Below, piece after piece: positions 16,766-25,875 of a stretch of DNA of 32,365 nucleotides. The stretch comes from Solirubrobacteraceae bacterium (GTDB lineage Bacteria; Actinomycetota; Thermoleophilia; Solirubrobacterales; Solirubrobacteraceae): assembly GCA_030655275.1 (NCBI GenBank), contig JAURVW010001349.1:1-32365 (forward strand), in the 5' to 3' direction. Under the pieces are notes generated by a model, which was not told the origin of the DNA, did no database searches, and saw nothing but the letters and a program-made list of their open reading frames with translations. Made by a program: the position numbers and the translations under genes. Each line of letters opens with the position of its first letter. Within the stretch, counting starts at the first letter, position 1.

Positions 16766-18199
16766 CTACTGGACGACCGGCAGGGCCTTCTCGAAGGCGA
16801 ACTTGCCGTCGCCGATCTCACCGATCGGGTACTCGCCGGAGAAGCAGGCGTCGCAGTGGTCGCCACGATCGCCGCGGATCGCCTCGTACACGCCCTCGAG
16901 CGAGAGGTAGGCGAGGGAGTCGCAGTCGAGCTCCTCCGCGATCTCCTCGACCGTGCGGTTGTGCGCGATCATCTCGTCCCGGGTGGACATGTCGATGCCG
17001 TAGTGGCACGGGTTCTTGATCGGCGGAGCCGTCGAGCGCATGTGCACCTCGAGGGCGCCGGCGTCGCGGAGCATCTTCACGATCTGGCGGGTCGTGTTGC
17101 CGCGCACGATCGAGTCGTCGACGACCACGATGCGCCGGCCCTCGATGATCTCGGGCAGCGGGTTGAACTTGAGCCGCAGGCCCTGCTTGCGGAGCTCGTG
17201 GCTCGGCTGGATGAAGGTGCGGGCCACGTACCGGTTCTTCACGAGGCCATCGTCGGTGGGAAGGCCGGCCGCGCGCGCGTAGCCACGGGCCGCGGGGGCG
17301 CCAGAGTCGGGGACCGGGATCACGAGGTCGGCGCCGGGTGCCGGGCTCTCGCGGGCCAGCAGCTCACCCATCCGACCGCGCGCAGCCTGCACCGAGTGGC
17401 CGCCCATGATCGAGTCCGGGCGGGCGAAGTAGATGTGCTCGAACACGCAGAACGCCTTGCGCGGCGATTCGACCACCTGGCGGGCCTCCAGGCCGGCCGC
17501 GGTGATCGTGATCAGCTCACCGGGCTCGACCTCGCGGACGAACTCCGCGCCGATGATGTCGAGCGCGCAGGATTCGCTGGCGAGGGCGTAGCGGTTGCCG
17601 AGCTTGCCGATCACGAGCGGGCGCAGGCCGGCCGGATCGCGGAACCCGCAGACGCGGTCCTTGCTCATCACGACGGTCGCGAAGGCGCCCTCGAGCTCGG
17701 GCATGATGTCGGCGATCGCGTCCTCGAGGTTCGAGGCCGGATTGGTCGCGATCATCGCGGCGACGAGCTCGGAGTCGGAGGTCGACCGGAAGCGGACGCC
17801 GTCCTCGCTCATCTCGCGGTGGAGCTTCACCGCGTTGATGAGGTTGCCGTTGTGGGCGAGGGCGATCTCGCGGCGGTCGCTGCGGTAGATCGGCTGCGCG
17901 TTCTCCCAGGCGTTGGAGCCGGTGGTCGAGTAGCGCACGTGCCCGACGGCGAGGTCGCCGCTCAGGGCCTGGAGCTTCTCCTCGTTGAACACCTGGCTGA
18001 CGAGCCCGAGTTCGCGAAGGGTGAGGATGTGCCCTCCCAGATCGCACGTGGCGATTCCGGCTGACTCCTGCCCGCGGTGCTGGAGTGCGTAGAGCGCGAA
18101 ATACGACAGCTTGGCGACTTCGTGCTCGCGGTCCGGGGCAAAGATCCCGAAAACGCCGCACTCATCGCGGGGGCCGTCGCGGTCATCAGCGACGTTCAC
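16766..18199 (-). CDS. purF: Amidophosphoribosyltransferase
   Basis: Start VNVADDRDGPRDECGVFGIFAPD (propeptide plus Cys nucleophile), LYALQHRGQESAGIA, SELVAAMIA, VVVDDSIVRGNTTRQIV, CHYGIDMSTRDEMIA, DHCDACFSGEYPIG: B. subtilis-type Fe-S PurF. Confidence 0.97.
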   Translation of the reverse strand: MNVADDRDGPRDECGVFGIFAPDREHEVAKLSYFALYALQHRGQESAGIATCDLGGHILTLRELGLVSQVFNEEKLQALSGDLAVGHVRYSTTGSNAWENAQPIYRSDRREIALAHNGNLINAVKLHREMSEDGVRFRSTSDSELVAAMIATNPASNLEDAIADIMPELEGAFATVVMSKDRVCGFRDPAGLRPLVIGKLGNRYALASESCALDIIGAEFVREVEPGELITITAAGLEARQVVESPRKAFCVFEHIYFARPDSIMGGHSVQAARGRMGELLARESPAPGADLVIPVPDSGAPAARGYARAAGLPTDDGLVKNRYVARTFIQPSHELRKQGLRLKFNPLPEIIEGRRIVVVDDSIVRGNTTRQIVKMLRDAGALEVHMRSTAPPIKNPCHYGIDMSTRDEMIAHNRTVEEIAEELDCDSLAYLSLEGVYEAIRGDRGDHCDACFSGEYPIGEIGDGKFAFEKALPVVQ

Positions 18200-18352
18200 A
18201 GGTTGAGAGTAGCTGGGTCGGAGGGCAGGAGCGAGTATGCGAACCCTCCACATTCGGGGGTGAGTGGCTGCGCGACACGCCCCTGGCGTGCTCGCGCGCG
18301 AGAAGCCCTGCACGTCGACGGTTCTCGGCCGACGGGCGCTACGGTGGCGCTC

Positions 18353-19105
18353 GTGCCCGCCATCGCGTCGCTGATCCCGAGTCCGCCCCTCGTCTGGGCC
18401 GAACTCATCACCGACGACGTCGCCGGGGCCGTGTCGTTCTACGGCGCGGTGCTCGGCTGGCGAGGCTCCGCACTCCCCGGCACCACCGATCTTGTCGTCC
18501 ACCTCGACGTGGCGCGTACGGCGGGCCCGATCTGCGGGATCCGGCCACGCCTCCCGAGCGACGCACGCCCCGACGGTGGCGTGATCGACGTGAAGGCCGA
18601 CCGCTGGAACGTGCGCATCTCGCCGCCGCGGCCGCCGCGCGCTGCGGATCCCGCCGGCGACCAGCTCATGCGACCCCGCTCGCCCGGTCCGCGGCTGGGC
18701 CGCTGGGCGAGTCCGAGCTCCCTCTGCTTCGCCGAGCTCCGCACGCAGGACGTCGAAGGTGCACGCCTCTGGCTCGAACGGCGCCTCGACGCGATCCTGG
18801 ATCCGGTCCAGCCGCTCGCCGAACCCGGCCTGCGGACCCTCGTGATGCAGAGCTCCGTCGATCCGAGCCTCAACGTCGCCAGCATCGTCGACGAGCCGAA
18901 CCCCGCCGAGGTCGGGTGGTTCCCGTGCGTGCAGGTGGCGTCGCTCGAGAAGGCCCTTGGGGACGCCGAGCTCGCCGGAGTGGCCGAGGTGCGCGAGCGC
19001 CCGTTGCCGGCCGGTTGCCTCGGGACCGCTGCGGCCGAACTCACCGATCCCGGCGGCGCACGCTTCCTGCTGATCGAGCACGGCCCGACGTACGGCCGTC
19101 GGTAG
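18353..19105 (+). CDS. VOC (glyoxalase/bleomycin-resistance) superfamily, two-domain
   Basis: PPLVWAELITDDVAGAVSFYGAVLGWRGSALPG... and a second repeat SSLCFAELRTQDVEGARLWLERRLDAIL...DPGGARFLLIEHG. Confidence 0.85.
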   Translation: MPAIASLIPSPPLVWAELITDDVAGAVSFYGAVLGWRGSALPGTTDLVVHLDVARTAGPICGIRPRLPSDARPDGGVIDVKADRWNVRISPPRPPRAADPAGDQLMRPRSPGPRLGRWASPSSLCFAELRTQDVEGARLWLERRLDAILDPVQPLAEPGLRTLVMQSSVDPSLNVASIVDEPNPAEVGWFPCVQVASLEKALGDAELAGVAEVRERPLPAGCLGTAAAELTDPGGARFLLIEHGPTYGRR

Positions 19106-19255
19106 CGCGCGCCGGCGAGACACCCACCGCAGCGCCGTCGGCCCCACCGGGACCGGCCGGACCGGTCGCACCGCCGCGTGGGGTGTCGTAGTGTCGGCGG
19201 TACGTTCTCGCGCGTCTCCGCGCCCCTCCCGACCTCTGGAGAGTTCGCCCGCACC

Positions 19256-19837
19256 ATGGCCGTTTTTCTGAACAAGGGCGGCAACGTGTCGCTCTCCAAG
19301 GAGGCTCCGGGCCTCACCGCGATCACGGTGGGACTCGGGTGGGACGTGCGCACCACCGCCGGCGTCGACTTCGACCTCGACGCCTCGGCGATCCTCGCGG
19401 GCGAGAACGGCAAGGTCCTGTCGGACAACCACTTCGTCTTCTACAACAACCTCACCTCGCCGGACGGCTCCGTGGAGCACACCGGCGACAACCGCACGGG
19501 TGAGGGCGACGGCGACGACGAGGCGATCAACGTCGAGCTGGCGACGGTCCCCGCCGAGGTGAAGTCGATCGTGATCCCGGTGTCGATCCACGACGCCGAC
19601 GCGCGCGGCCAGAACTTCGGGCAGGTGCGCAACGCGTTCATCCGCATCGTCAACCGCGCCGACGATCAGGAGATCGCCCGCTACGACCTCTCCGAGGACG
19701 CCTCGAGCGAGACGGCGATGGTGTTCGGCGAGGTCTATCGCCACAACGGCGAGTGGAAGTTCCGCGCCGTCGGCCAGGGCTGGACGAGTGGCCTGCGTGG
19801 CATCGCGGTCGACTACGGCGTCGGCGTCGCCGACTGA
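19256..19837 (+). CDS. TerD family protein (tellurium/stress-associated, Ca-binding)
   Basis: [95 protein letters not shown]...; canonical TerD/TerE. Confidence 0.97.
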   Translation: MAVFLNKGGNVSLSKEAPGLTAITVGLGWDVRTTAGVDFDLDASAILAGENGKVLSDNHFVFYNNLTSPDGSVEHTGDNRTGEGDGDDEAINVELATVPAEVKSIVIPVSIHDADARGQNFGQVRNAFIRIVNRADDQEIARYDLSEDASSETAMVFGEVYRHNGEWKFRAVGQGWTSGLRGIAVDYGVGVAD

Positions 19838-19968
19838 GTCGACCGCGGCGCGATTGCGCCCGAAAGTGGGGCCGTCGTCCGTTGGGGGGACCGCGGCTTC
19901 CACGGCCGTCGGCTCTCGACGGGTTTCGTTCGACGCCGCTCGAGTGCGGTGTTAATTTCTGGCGCAAG

Positions 19969-20877
19969 ATGACTCGTCGCGTGCCCGTTGCCCTCCTGCT
20001 GACCGCTTTGGCCGCAGGTGGTTGGGCGGCGCCGGCGAGCGCCGCGACCAGCACGAGCCTCGCGGCGGTGGCCCCGAAGGCCGGCACCAACACGCGCCTC
20101 AGTTTCAAGGCGAAGCTCGACGTCTCCATGGAGATCGAGGTCAAGGAGACGTACGAGTCGATCCAGACGTGCACGCCCGGCGAGAACGGCTCCGTCAGCT
20201 ACACGTTCGACTACGAGAGCGACGTCGCCGGCGGGGCCAAGGCGCCGTCGACCACGGAGATCAACCTCATCAACGGCGTGGGCGGCACCGCCAAGCCATC
20301 GCGCGGTCAGGCGGGCGGAGCGAAGGAGTCCGGCACGCCAGGCCAGTGGACCGTCAGCCTCGACGACTGCAACGACAGCACCGACGTGCAGCCCCCGGCC
20401 GGCGTGGGGTCTCCGCAGTGCACGCCGCTCGCGGGGCGCGTCGACACGTGGCTCAACACCGATGGGCCCAGCGAGGAGGAGCTGACCCCGCTCACGAGCG
20501 ACGGCACGCTGCTCGTCCAGCGCAACGGCGGCGGGGCGCAGAAGCCGGCTTGCCTGCGGCTGTTCCAGAAGCTCGCATCCTCCAACCAGATCGTCGACTG
20601 GGACCTCGGAGTCTCGGCGGCGACAGGCACGGGCGGCATCAACCAGGTGTTCGCGATCGATCTGCCGAAGCTGTCGCGGAACCTGCTCGAGGTCGTGGGC
20701 AAGAAGGCCCGCTCCGCCCGCCGTTTCTCGGTGACCGGCCCCTGCTACGCCACGGTCGGCAAGTCGTACAACGTCGGCCCGACCTTCGGATCACCCCGCT
20801 ACGAGACCTGCTCGGTAAGCGGCTCCGGGGTCCTGGTCATCACGCGCACCACGCCCGTCAAACGCCTGAAGTTCTAG
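19969..20877 (+). CDS. Secreted protein of unknown function (302 aa)
   Basis: Signal peptide MTRRVPVALLLTALAAGGWAAPASA, then a Cys-containing Ser/Thr-rich mature domain; frame has consistent high-GC coding bias. Confidence 0.75.
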   Translation: MTRRVPVALLLTALAAGGWAAPASAATSTSLAAVAPKAGTNTRLSFKAKLDVSMEIEVKETYESIQTCTPGENGSVSYTFDYESDVAGGAKAPSTTEINLINGVGGTAKPSRGQAGGAKESGTPGQWTVSLDDCNDSTDVQPPAGVGSPQCTPLAGRVDTWLNTDGPSEEELTPLTSDGTLLVQRNGGGAQKPACLRLFQKLASSNQIVDWDLGVSAATGTGGINQVFAIDLPKLSRNLLEVVGKKARSARRFSVTGPCYATVGKSYNVGPTFGSPRYETCSVSGSGVLVITRTTPVKRLKF

Positions 20878-20955
20878 GTGCGCCGAGCCGTCAACGGGCG
20901 GCCCGGGCGAGGAGGGCGCCCGGACGATGAGGGCGGCGGCCGCCGCGGCCGCGCC

Positions 20956-23298
20956 CTACGGGAAGTAGGGCAGCAGGCCGCCGGCCCACGCCTCGTGCAG
21001 CGCGGCGAGGGGCTCGTCGATCGTGAGGTCGCCGGCGCCGATGGCGATGCGGTCGCCGCCGACGGTGCCGACCACGTTGACGGTGGTGAGGGCCGCGAGG
21101 CGCGCGATGGCGTCCTCGTCGCCGGAGACCACGAAGAGGCCGGGGGCCTCGCCGAAGACGGTGGCCCAGGCGTCGGCGCCGGGCTCGGGCACCTCGATGG
21201 TGGCGCCGAGGCCGCCGGCGATCGCGGACTCGGCGACGGCGGTCGCGAAACCACCCTCGGCGATGTCGGTCGCGCTCGAGAGGTCGTCGGCGCGCACGGC
21301 GTCGCGCACGGCCTCGATGGTCGCGCGGATCGCGGCGATGTCCCAGGTCGGGAGGCCGTCGGGCAGGGCCGCGCCGCGGAGCTTGCTCAGCTCGCTCACG
21401 CCGAGCTGCGGCTGCCCGGCGCCGACGATCGCGATCACGTCGCCGTCGCGGGCGAACCCGAGCGGCGCGGTGCGGCGCGAGTCGGGCATCTCGCCGACCA
21501 TGCCGATCACCGGCGTCGGGTAGATCGGGCCCGTGGTGCCTTCGTTGTAGAGCGACACGTTGCCGCCGACGACCGGCACGTCGAGACCGCGGCAGGCGGC
21601 GCCAAGCCCCTTGATCGACTCCGTGAGCTGCCACGCGATGGCGGGCTTCTCCGGGTTGCCGAAGTTGAGGTTGTTCGTGAGGCCGAGCGGGCGCGCACCG
21701 ACCGTCGCGAGGTTCGACGCGCACTCGAGCACGTTCCAGATCGTGCCCTGCTCGGGATCGGCGGCGACCCGGCGACCGGACCCGTCGATCGAGGCCGCGA
21801 TGCCGGGGCGGGGCGCGTCGTCGCCGTTGTCGCCGTGGGCGCCGGGCGCCGCGCCGAGGCCGGCGGCGGTGAGATCGGACGGGGCGAGCGGGTCGTCGGC
21901 GTCCGGGATAGCCAACACGGCGGCGCCGGCGCTCCCGGGGCGCCGTACGGTGCGCGACTGCACGAGCTGGTCGTACTGCTGGAAGAGCGGCGTGCGGTCG
22001 GCGATGTTCGGCGACGCCAGGAGCGTGGTGAGCACGGCGCCCGGGTCGAGGTCGTCCTCGATGCGGCGCGGCGGCGCCGGGTAGAGGCCCGGCGCGGGCT
22101 TCTCCGGGTAGATGTCGTACATCGGGCAGTCGTCGACGAGCGCCGGCACGGGCATGTCGCCCACGAGCGCGTCGCCGTCGAAGATCCGGAAGTGCTTCGT
22201 GTCGGTGACGACGCCGAACGCGGAGCCGTACACCTCCCACTTCTCGCAGACGGCGAGGACCTCGTCGAGCTTGTCGGGCGTGGCGACGCAGATCATGCGC
22301 TCCTGCGACTCCGAGACCATGATCTCGAAGGGCTCGAGGCCCTCCTCGCGCAGCGGCACGAGGGAGACGTCGACGTCGAGGCCGACCTCGCCCTTGCTCG
22401 CCATCTCCGAGGCGGCCGACGTGAGGCCGGCGGCGCCGCAGTCCTGGAGCGACACGATGAGGCCGCGCTGGAGCAGCTCGAGCGAGCACTCCATGACCTT
22501 CTTCTCCTCGAACGGGTCGCCGACCTGGACGGTCGGGCGCTTGCTCGCGTCGTCCTCGCCGAGCTCGGCGGAGGCGAGCACGGAGGCGCCACCGATGCCG
22601 TCGCGGCCGGTGGAGGCGCCGAAGACGATGAGCGCGTTGCCGATGCCCTTCGCGGCGGAGAACATCATCGTCTCCTTGCGCACGAGGCCGATCGCCATCG
22701 CGTTCACGAGGCAGTTCGTCTCGTACGGGCCCTCGAAGTAGAGGTCGCCGCCGATGTTCGGCACGCCGATGAGGTTGCCGTAGTGGCCGATGCCCGAGAC
22801 GGCGCCGTCGAGCAGGAAGCGCGAGCGCTCGGAGTCCTGCGGCTCGCCGAAGCGCAGCGCGTCGAGCACGGCGATCGGGCGGGCACCGAGGGCGAAGATG
22901 TCGCGGAGGATGCCGCCGACGCCCGTCGCCGCACCCTGGAACGGCTCGACGGCCGAAGGATGGTTGTGGGATTCGACCTTGAAGGCCGCGATCCAGCCGT
23001 TGGCCGCCTGGACGGCTCCGGCGTTCTCGCCCGGTCCGAGCACGAGCGACTCGCCCTCCGTCGGCAGCGTGCCGAGGAGCTTCTTGGAGTGCTTGTAGGA
23101 GCAGTGCTCGCTCCACATCAGGGAGAACATCGCGAGCTCGACCTGCGTGGGGTTGCGGCCGACCTTCTCGACGACGAGGGCGTACTCGTCGGCCGTGAGC
23201 CCGAGCGCGATCGCGGCGTCGACGTCCGGCGGCGTTCCCTCCGGGATCGCGCCCTGGGGGACGTCCGGGAACTGGGGGAGCACAGCGGTCTCGGCCAT
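20956..23298 (-). CDS. purL: Phosphoribosylformylglycinamidine synthase subunit PurL
   Basis: LAMFSLMWSEHCSYKHSKKLLGTLPTEG, FKVESHNHPSAVEPFQGAATGVGGILRDIFALGARPIA, SLQDCGAAGLTSAASEMASKG, VVGGNVSLYNEG, SSATDIAEGGFATAVAESAIAGGLGA. Confidence 0.98.
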   Translation of the reverse strand: MAETAVLPQFPDVPQGAIPEGTPPDVDAAIALGLTADEYALVVEKVGRNPTQVELAMFSLMWSEHCSYKHSKKLLGTLPTEGESLVLGPGENAGAVQAANGWIAAFKVESHNHPSAVEPFQGAATGVGGILRDIFALGARPIAVLDALRFGEPQDSERSRFLLDGAVSGIGHYGNLIGVPNIGGDLYFEGPYETNCLVNAMAIGLVRKETMMFSAAKGIGNALIVFGASTGRDGIGGASVLASAELGEDDASKRPTVQVGDPFEEKKVMECSLELLQRGLIVSLQDCGAAGLTSAASEMASKGEVGLDVDVSLVPLREEGLEPFEIMVSESQERMICVATPDKLDEVLAVCEKWEVYGSAFGVVTDTKHFRIFDGDALVGDMPVPALVDDCPMYDIYPEKPAPGLYPAPPRRIEDDLDPGAVLTTLLASPNIADRTPLFQQYDQLVQSRTVRRPGSAGAAVLAIPDADDPLAPSDLTAAGLGAAPGAHGDNGDDAPRPGIAASIDGSGRRVAADPEQGTIWNVLECASNLATVGARPLGLTNNLNFGNPEKPAIAWQLTESIKGLGAACRGLDVPVVGGNVSLYNEGTTGPIYPTPVIGMVGEMPDSRRTAPLGFARDGDVIAIVGAGQPQLGVSELSKLRGAALPDGLPTWDIAAIRATIEAVRDAVRADDLSSATDIAEGGFATAVAESAIAGGLGATIEVPEPGADAWATVFGEAPGLFVVSGDEDAIARLAALTTVNVVGTVGGDRIAIGAGDLTIDEPLAALHEAWAGGLLPYFP

Positions 23299-23385
23299 CG
23301 CAGACGATGGTACCCGTGCCGAGACGGCAGGCGCAGCGACCCGAACCGCGACCGGGGATGCAGGAGGAGAAGGCGCCGCCCGAGC

Positions 23386-23436
23386 GCCGAACGTCGAAAT
23401 TCACCCCTGCTTGGGGGGCCGAACGCGACGTTCGGC
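23386..23436. repeat. Intergenic hairpin repeat, copy 3 (variant right arm)
   Basis: GCCGAACGTCGAAATTCACCCC-TGCTTG-GGGGGCCGAACGCGACGTTCGGC; left arm identical to copy 1; right arm contains its own perfect hairpin GCCGAACG-CGA-CGTTCGGC. Confidence 0.8.
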
Positions 23437-23445
23437 GGAGATCGT

Positions 23446-23868
23446 TCAGCCGACGGCCTCGGCCATCTCCTTCACGCGGGCGAGCTCCTTCTCGATGTGG
23501 CCCATCTGCCGCCCGATCGCCTCATCCGACATCGCCGGCCCGAACAGCAGCGTGAGCAGGTATTCACTGCCCGAGCCGTTCGGGATCACCCGCGAGAACG
23601 TGCCCCGCTCACCGACCGCCGGCTGCTTCTCGGCGAGCAGGTCGACCGTCCCGGCCTCGCGCGAGATCCGCAGCCGGAACCGGGCCTGGCCGGCGATCGT
23701 GTCGACGATCCAGACGCCGCCGTCGGCCGAGACGCCGCCCCGCGCGAACTCCGGCGCGCGCCCGGGCAGCGTGGTCGGGTCGGTGATGATGTCGAGGACG
23801 ACATCCGGCGTCGCGTCGATCGTGATCGAGCGTGTCTCGGCGCGGCGAGGCTCGGTGGACGAAGTCAT
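23446..23868 (-). CDS. SRPBCC family protein
   Basis: MTSSTEPRRAETRSITIDATPDVVLDIITDPTTLPGRAPEFARGGVSADGGVWIVDTIAGQARFRLRISREAGTVDLLAEKQPAVGERGTFSRVIPNGSGSEYLLTLLFGPAMSDEAIGRQMGHIEKELARVKEMAEAVG. Confidence 0.8.
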   Translation of the reverse strand: MTSSTEPRRAETRSITIDATPDVVLDIITDPTTLPGRAPEFARGGVSADGGVWIVDTIAGQARFRLRISREAGTVDLLAEKQPAVGERGTFSRVIPNGSGSEYLLTLLFGPAMSDEAIGRQMGHIEKELARVKEMAEAVG

Positions 23869-23940
23869 GGCATCCAGGCTAGGAGCAGGCGGCATTGCAA
23901 TCTCTTGCGCCAGCCCCTTCTTCGATGCGAGGGTCCGGCG

Positions 23941-24420
23941 ATGTTCGGACCCGCATCCCTCCCGTCCACTGCCCGCCGGGGAGCCGTCGCTCTCCTCGCG
24001 GTCGGGCTGATCGGTGGAGCTGCGTCGCCGGCCGGGGCCGCGAAGCGTGTGTTCGTCGGCTAGCCGACGAACGGATGCGGCACGGGCTCGGAGAACTTCT
24101 GCACCGGCCCGTCGGACTTGCTGTACAAGCCGAAGAGCCTGTTGTTGGTCGCGATGGACGAGGGCGTACGCGTCCGTTCGACGAACCTGCGGTGGACCGG
24201 GTGGGGGACCGCGAAGGCCGTGGCACGCGGGAGCGCTCGCCTTGGCGACGAGGACAACGGCTACTACACCGCCAAGGTGACGGTCCGCCTCACGAAGATC
24301 GTGAAGGCAGGGTGCAGCGACAACGCCGGCAAGTACCGCGCGTATTCCCAGGGGACGCTCGTCGAGGGCACCGGTGGACCGACCGGCGACTCGATCCGCT
24401 TCCAGACGCTCGGCTGCTGA
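23941..24420 (+). pseudogene. Small secreted Cys-containing protein interrupted in frame by TAG at 24061 (nonsense-disrupted gene, readthrough, or sequence error)
   Basis: MFGPASLPSTARRGAVALLAVGLIGGAASPAGAAKRVFVG-TAG-PTNGCGTGSENFCTGPSDLLYKPKSLLLVAMDEGVRVRSTNLRWTGWGTAKAVARGSARLGDEDNGYYTAKVTVRLTKIVKAGCSDNAGKYRAYSQGTLVEGTGGPTGDSIRFQTLGC*; same frame on both sides of the stop. Confidence 0.7.
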
Positions 24421-24433
24421 CCCGCCGGCTCGC

Positions 24434-24724
24434 TCAGTTCAGCCAGCCGGCGAGCTCTCGGTCGTCGATCGGGACGAAGAGATACGGCAGGTCGGCGCGG
24501 GCCCGGTGCACGACGATCGTGAGGTCGAGGCGGCCGGCGAGGTCGACGAAGCTACGCTGCCCGGCGACCTGCGCGAACTGCTCGATCGGCGCGACCTTCT
24601 GCAGCAGCTCGATGTGCGACCGGATCGAGCCGGAGCGCCGCAGGCGCGGCAGCCAGCCGAGCAACGATGCCGCCAGGAGCAGCACGACCGCGGTGCGGGC
24701 CGTCGACGGGGCAGGTCGAGACAT
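24434..24724 (-). CDS. Small membrane-anchored protein of unknown function (96 aa)
   Basis: MSRPAPSTARTAVVLLLAASLLGWLPRLRRSGSIRSHIELLQKVAPIEQFAQVAGQRSFVDLAGRLDLTIVVHRARADLPYLFVPIDDRELAGWLN; one N-terminal TM. Confidence 0.6.
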   Translation of the reverse strand: MSRPAPSTARTAVVLLLAASLLGWLPRLRRSGSIRSHIELLQKVAPIEQFAQVAGQRSFVDLAGRLDLTIVVHRARADLPYLFVPIDDRELAGWLN

Positions 24725-24832
24725 GCCGATCAGCCTACGCCCGCGCTCTGCCGTTGCCGCCCGGTTCCCGGACGCGGCGCGGTCACACGCCCCGGGGCCG
24801 CCGGGGCACGGCGCTGCAGTGCCGCTGGCCGC

Positions 24833-25507
24833 CTAGACGGCGGCGGGTGTGCGTCCGGCCGACTCGAACAGGCGCAGCCCGTCGATCGAACCGAGGAGCG
24901 CGTCGACGGCGTGCTCGGGATGCGGCATGAGCCCGACGACGTTGCCGGCCTCGTTGCAGACGCCCGCGATGTCGTCGATGGAGCCGTTGGGGTTCTGGCC
25001 CTCGGCGTACCGGAAGAGGATCTGGTCGTTGGCCTGGAGCTCGGCGAGCTGGGCGTCCGGCACGTAGTAGCGACCGCAGCGGTGCTTCGCCGGGATGCGC
25101 AGCGTCTCACCGACGGCGACACCCGAGGTGAACGGCGTGCGCGCGGTGGCGGTGACGAGGTCGACCTCCTTGCAGACGAACCGCAGGGAGAGGTTCGGCA
25201 GGAGGGCGCCCGGCAGCAGGCCAGCCTCCGCGAGGATCTGGAAGCCGTTGCAGATGCCGAGCACCGAGCCGCCGGCCTCGGCGAACTTCGTGACCTCACC
25301 CATCACGGGCGAGAAGCGGGCCAAGGCGCCGACGCGCAGGTAGTCGCCGTACGAGAATCCGCCGGGGATGACGACGACGTCGACATCCTTCAGGTCGGCA
25401 TCTCCATGCCAGAGCAGCTCTGCATCACCGACGGCTGCGCAGGCGCGCAGCGCGTCGATCTCATCGCAGGTGCCGGGGAAGCGGACTACGCCGAATCGAA
25501 CGCTCAC
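24833..25507 (-). CDS. purQ: Phosphoribosylformylglycinamidine synthase subunit PurQ (glutaminase); GTG start
   Basis: VRFGVVRFPGTCDEIDALRAC, VVVIPGGFSYGDYLRVGALARFSPVM, GGSVLGICNGFQILAEAGLLPGALLPN, VVGLMPHPEHAVDALLGSIDGLRLF. Overlaps the purS stop (GTGA). Confidence 0.97.
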   Translation of the reverse strand: MSVRFGVVRFPGTCDEIDALRACAAVGDAELLWHGDADLKDVDVVVIPGGFSYGDYLRVGALARFSPVMGEVTKFAEAGGSVLGICNGFQILAEAGLLPGALLPNLSLRFVCKEVDLVTATARTPFTSGVAVGETLRIPAKHRCGRYYVPDAQLAELQANDQILFRYAEGQNPNGSIDDIAGVCNEAGNVVGLMPHPEHAVDALLGSIDGLRLFESAGRTPAAV

Positions 25508-25749
25508 GCAGCAGAGGGTACGGGATCGAGCAGCTCGATCTCGTAGTCCTCGATCAGCGGGTTGGCAAGCAGGCGCTCGCACATCTGATCGAGGTGGGCC
25601 GCGTCGTCGACTTCGAGCTCGACGAGACGGCCGATGCGCACGTCGGTCGCGCCACCGAAGCCGAGGGCCGGCAGGGCACGCTCGACCGCTTCACCCTGGG
25701 GATCGAGGATCCCGGTCTTGGGGCGGATGAGAACGCGTGCACGGGCCAT
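25504..25749 (-). CDS. purS: Phosphoribosylformylglycinamidine synthase subunit PurS
   Basis: MARARVLIRPKTGILDPQGEAVERALPALGFGGATDVRIGRLVELEVDDAAHLDQMCERLLANPLIEDYEIEL, immediately upstream of purQ. Confidence 0.96.
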   Translation of the reverse strand: MARARVLIRPKTGILDPQGEAVERALPALGFGGATDVRIGRLVELEVDDAAHLDQMCERLLANPLIEDYEIELLDPVPSAA

Positions 25750-25804
25750 GAGCTAGTGCAAGGGTAGCGCGTGGGCGCCCTCCTTGCGGACCTTCAGGGT
25801 GGCT

Positions 25805-25844
25805 GCGCCCGGCCATCGCACCCGCGGTCGGTGCGGCCGGGCGC
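25805..25844 (-). terminator. Bipartite hairpin between the NHL/SMP-30-like gene and purS
   Basis: GCGCCCGGC-CAT-CGCACC-CGCGGTC-GGTGCG-GCCGGGCGC: 9-bp outer and 6-bp inner stem, 31 nt downstream of the stop at 25876. Confidence 0.5.
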
Positions 25845-25875
25845 GCCGTAATCCGGCGGTTCGCGATCCTGGCGC

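Noticed and set aside
16766-19903. 1045-aa minus-strand ORF as a single fusion protein
   Set aside because: Only the C-terminal 477 aa (from GTG 18199) is PurF; the rest is antisense to the VOC and TerD genes with non-protein-like composition.
20878-24063. 1061-aa plus-strand ORF
   Set aside because: Antisense shadow of purL in high-GC DNA, with low-complexity Arg/Glu/Asp/His composition; only its final 40 codons (23941-24063) read as a genuine signal peptide of a separate gene.
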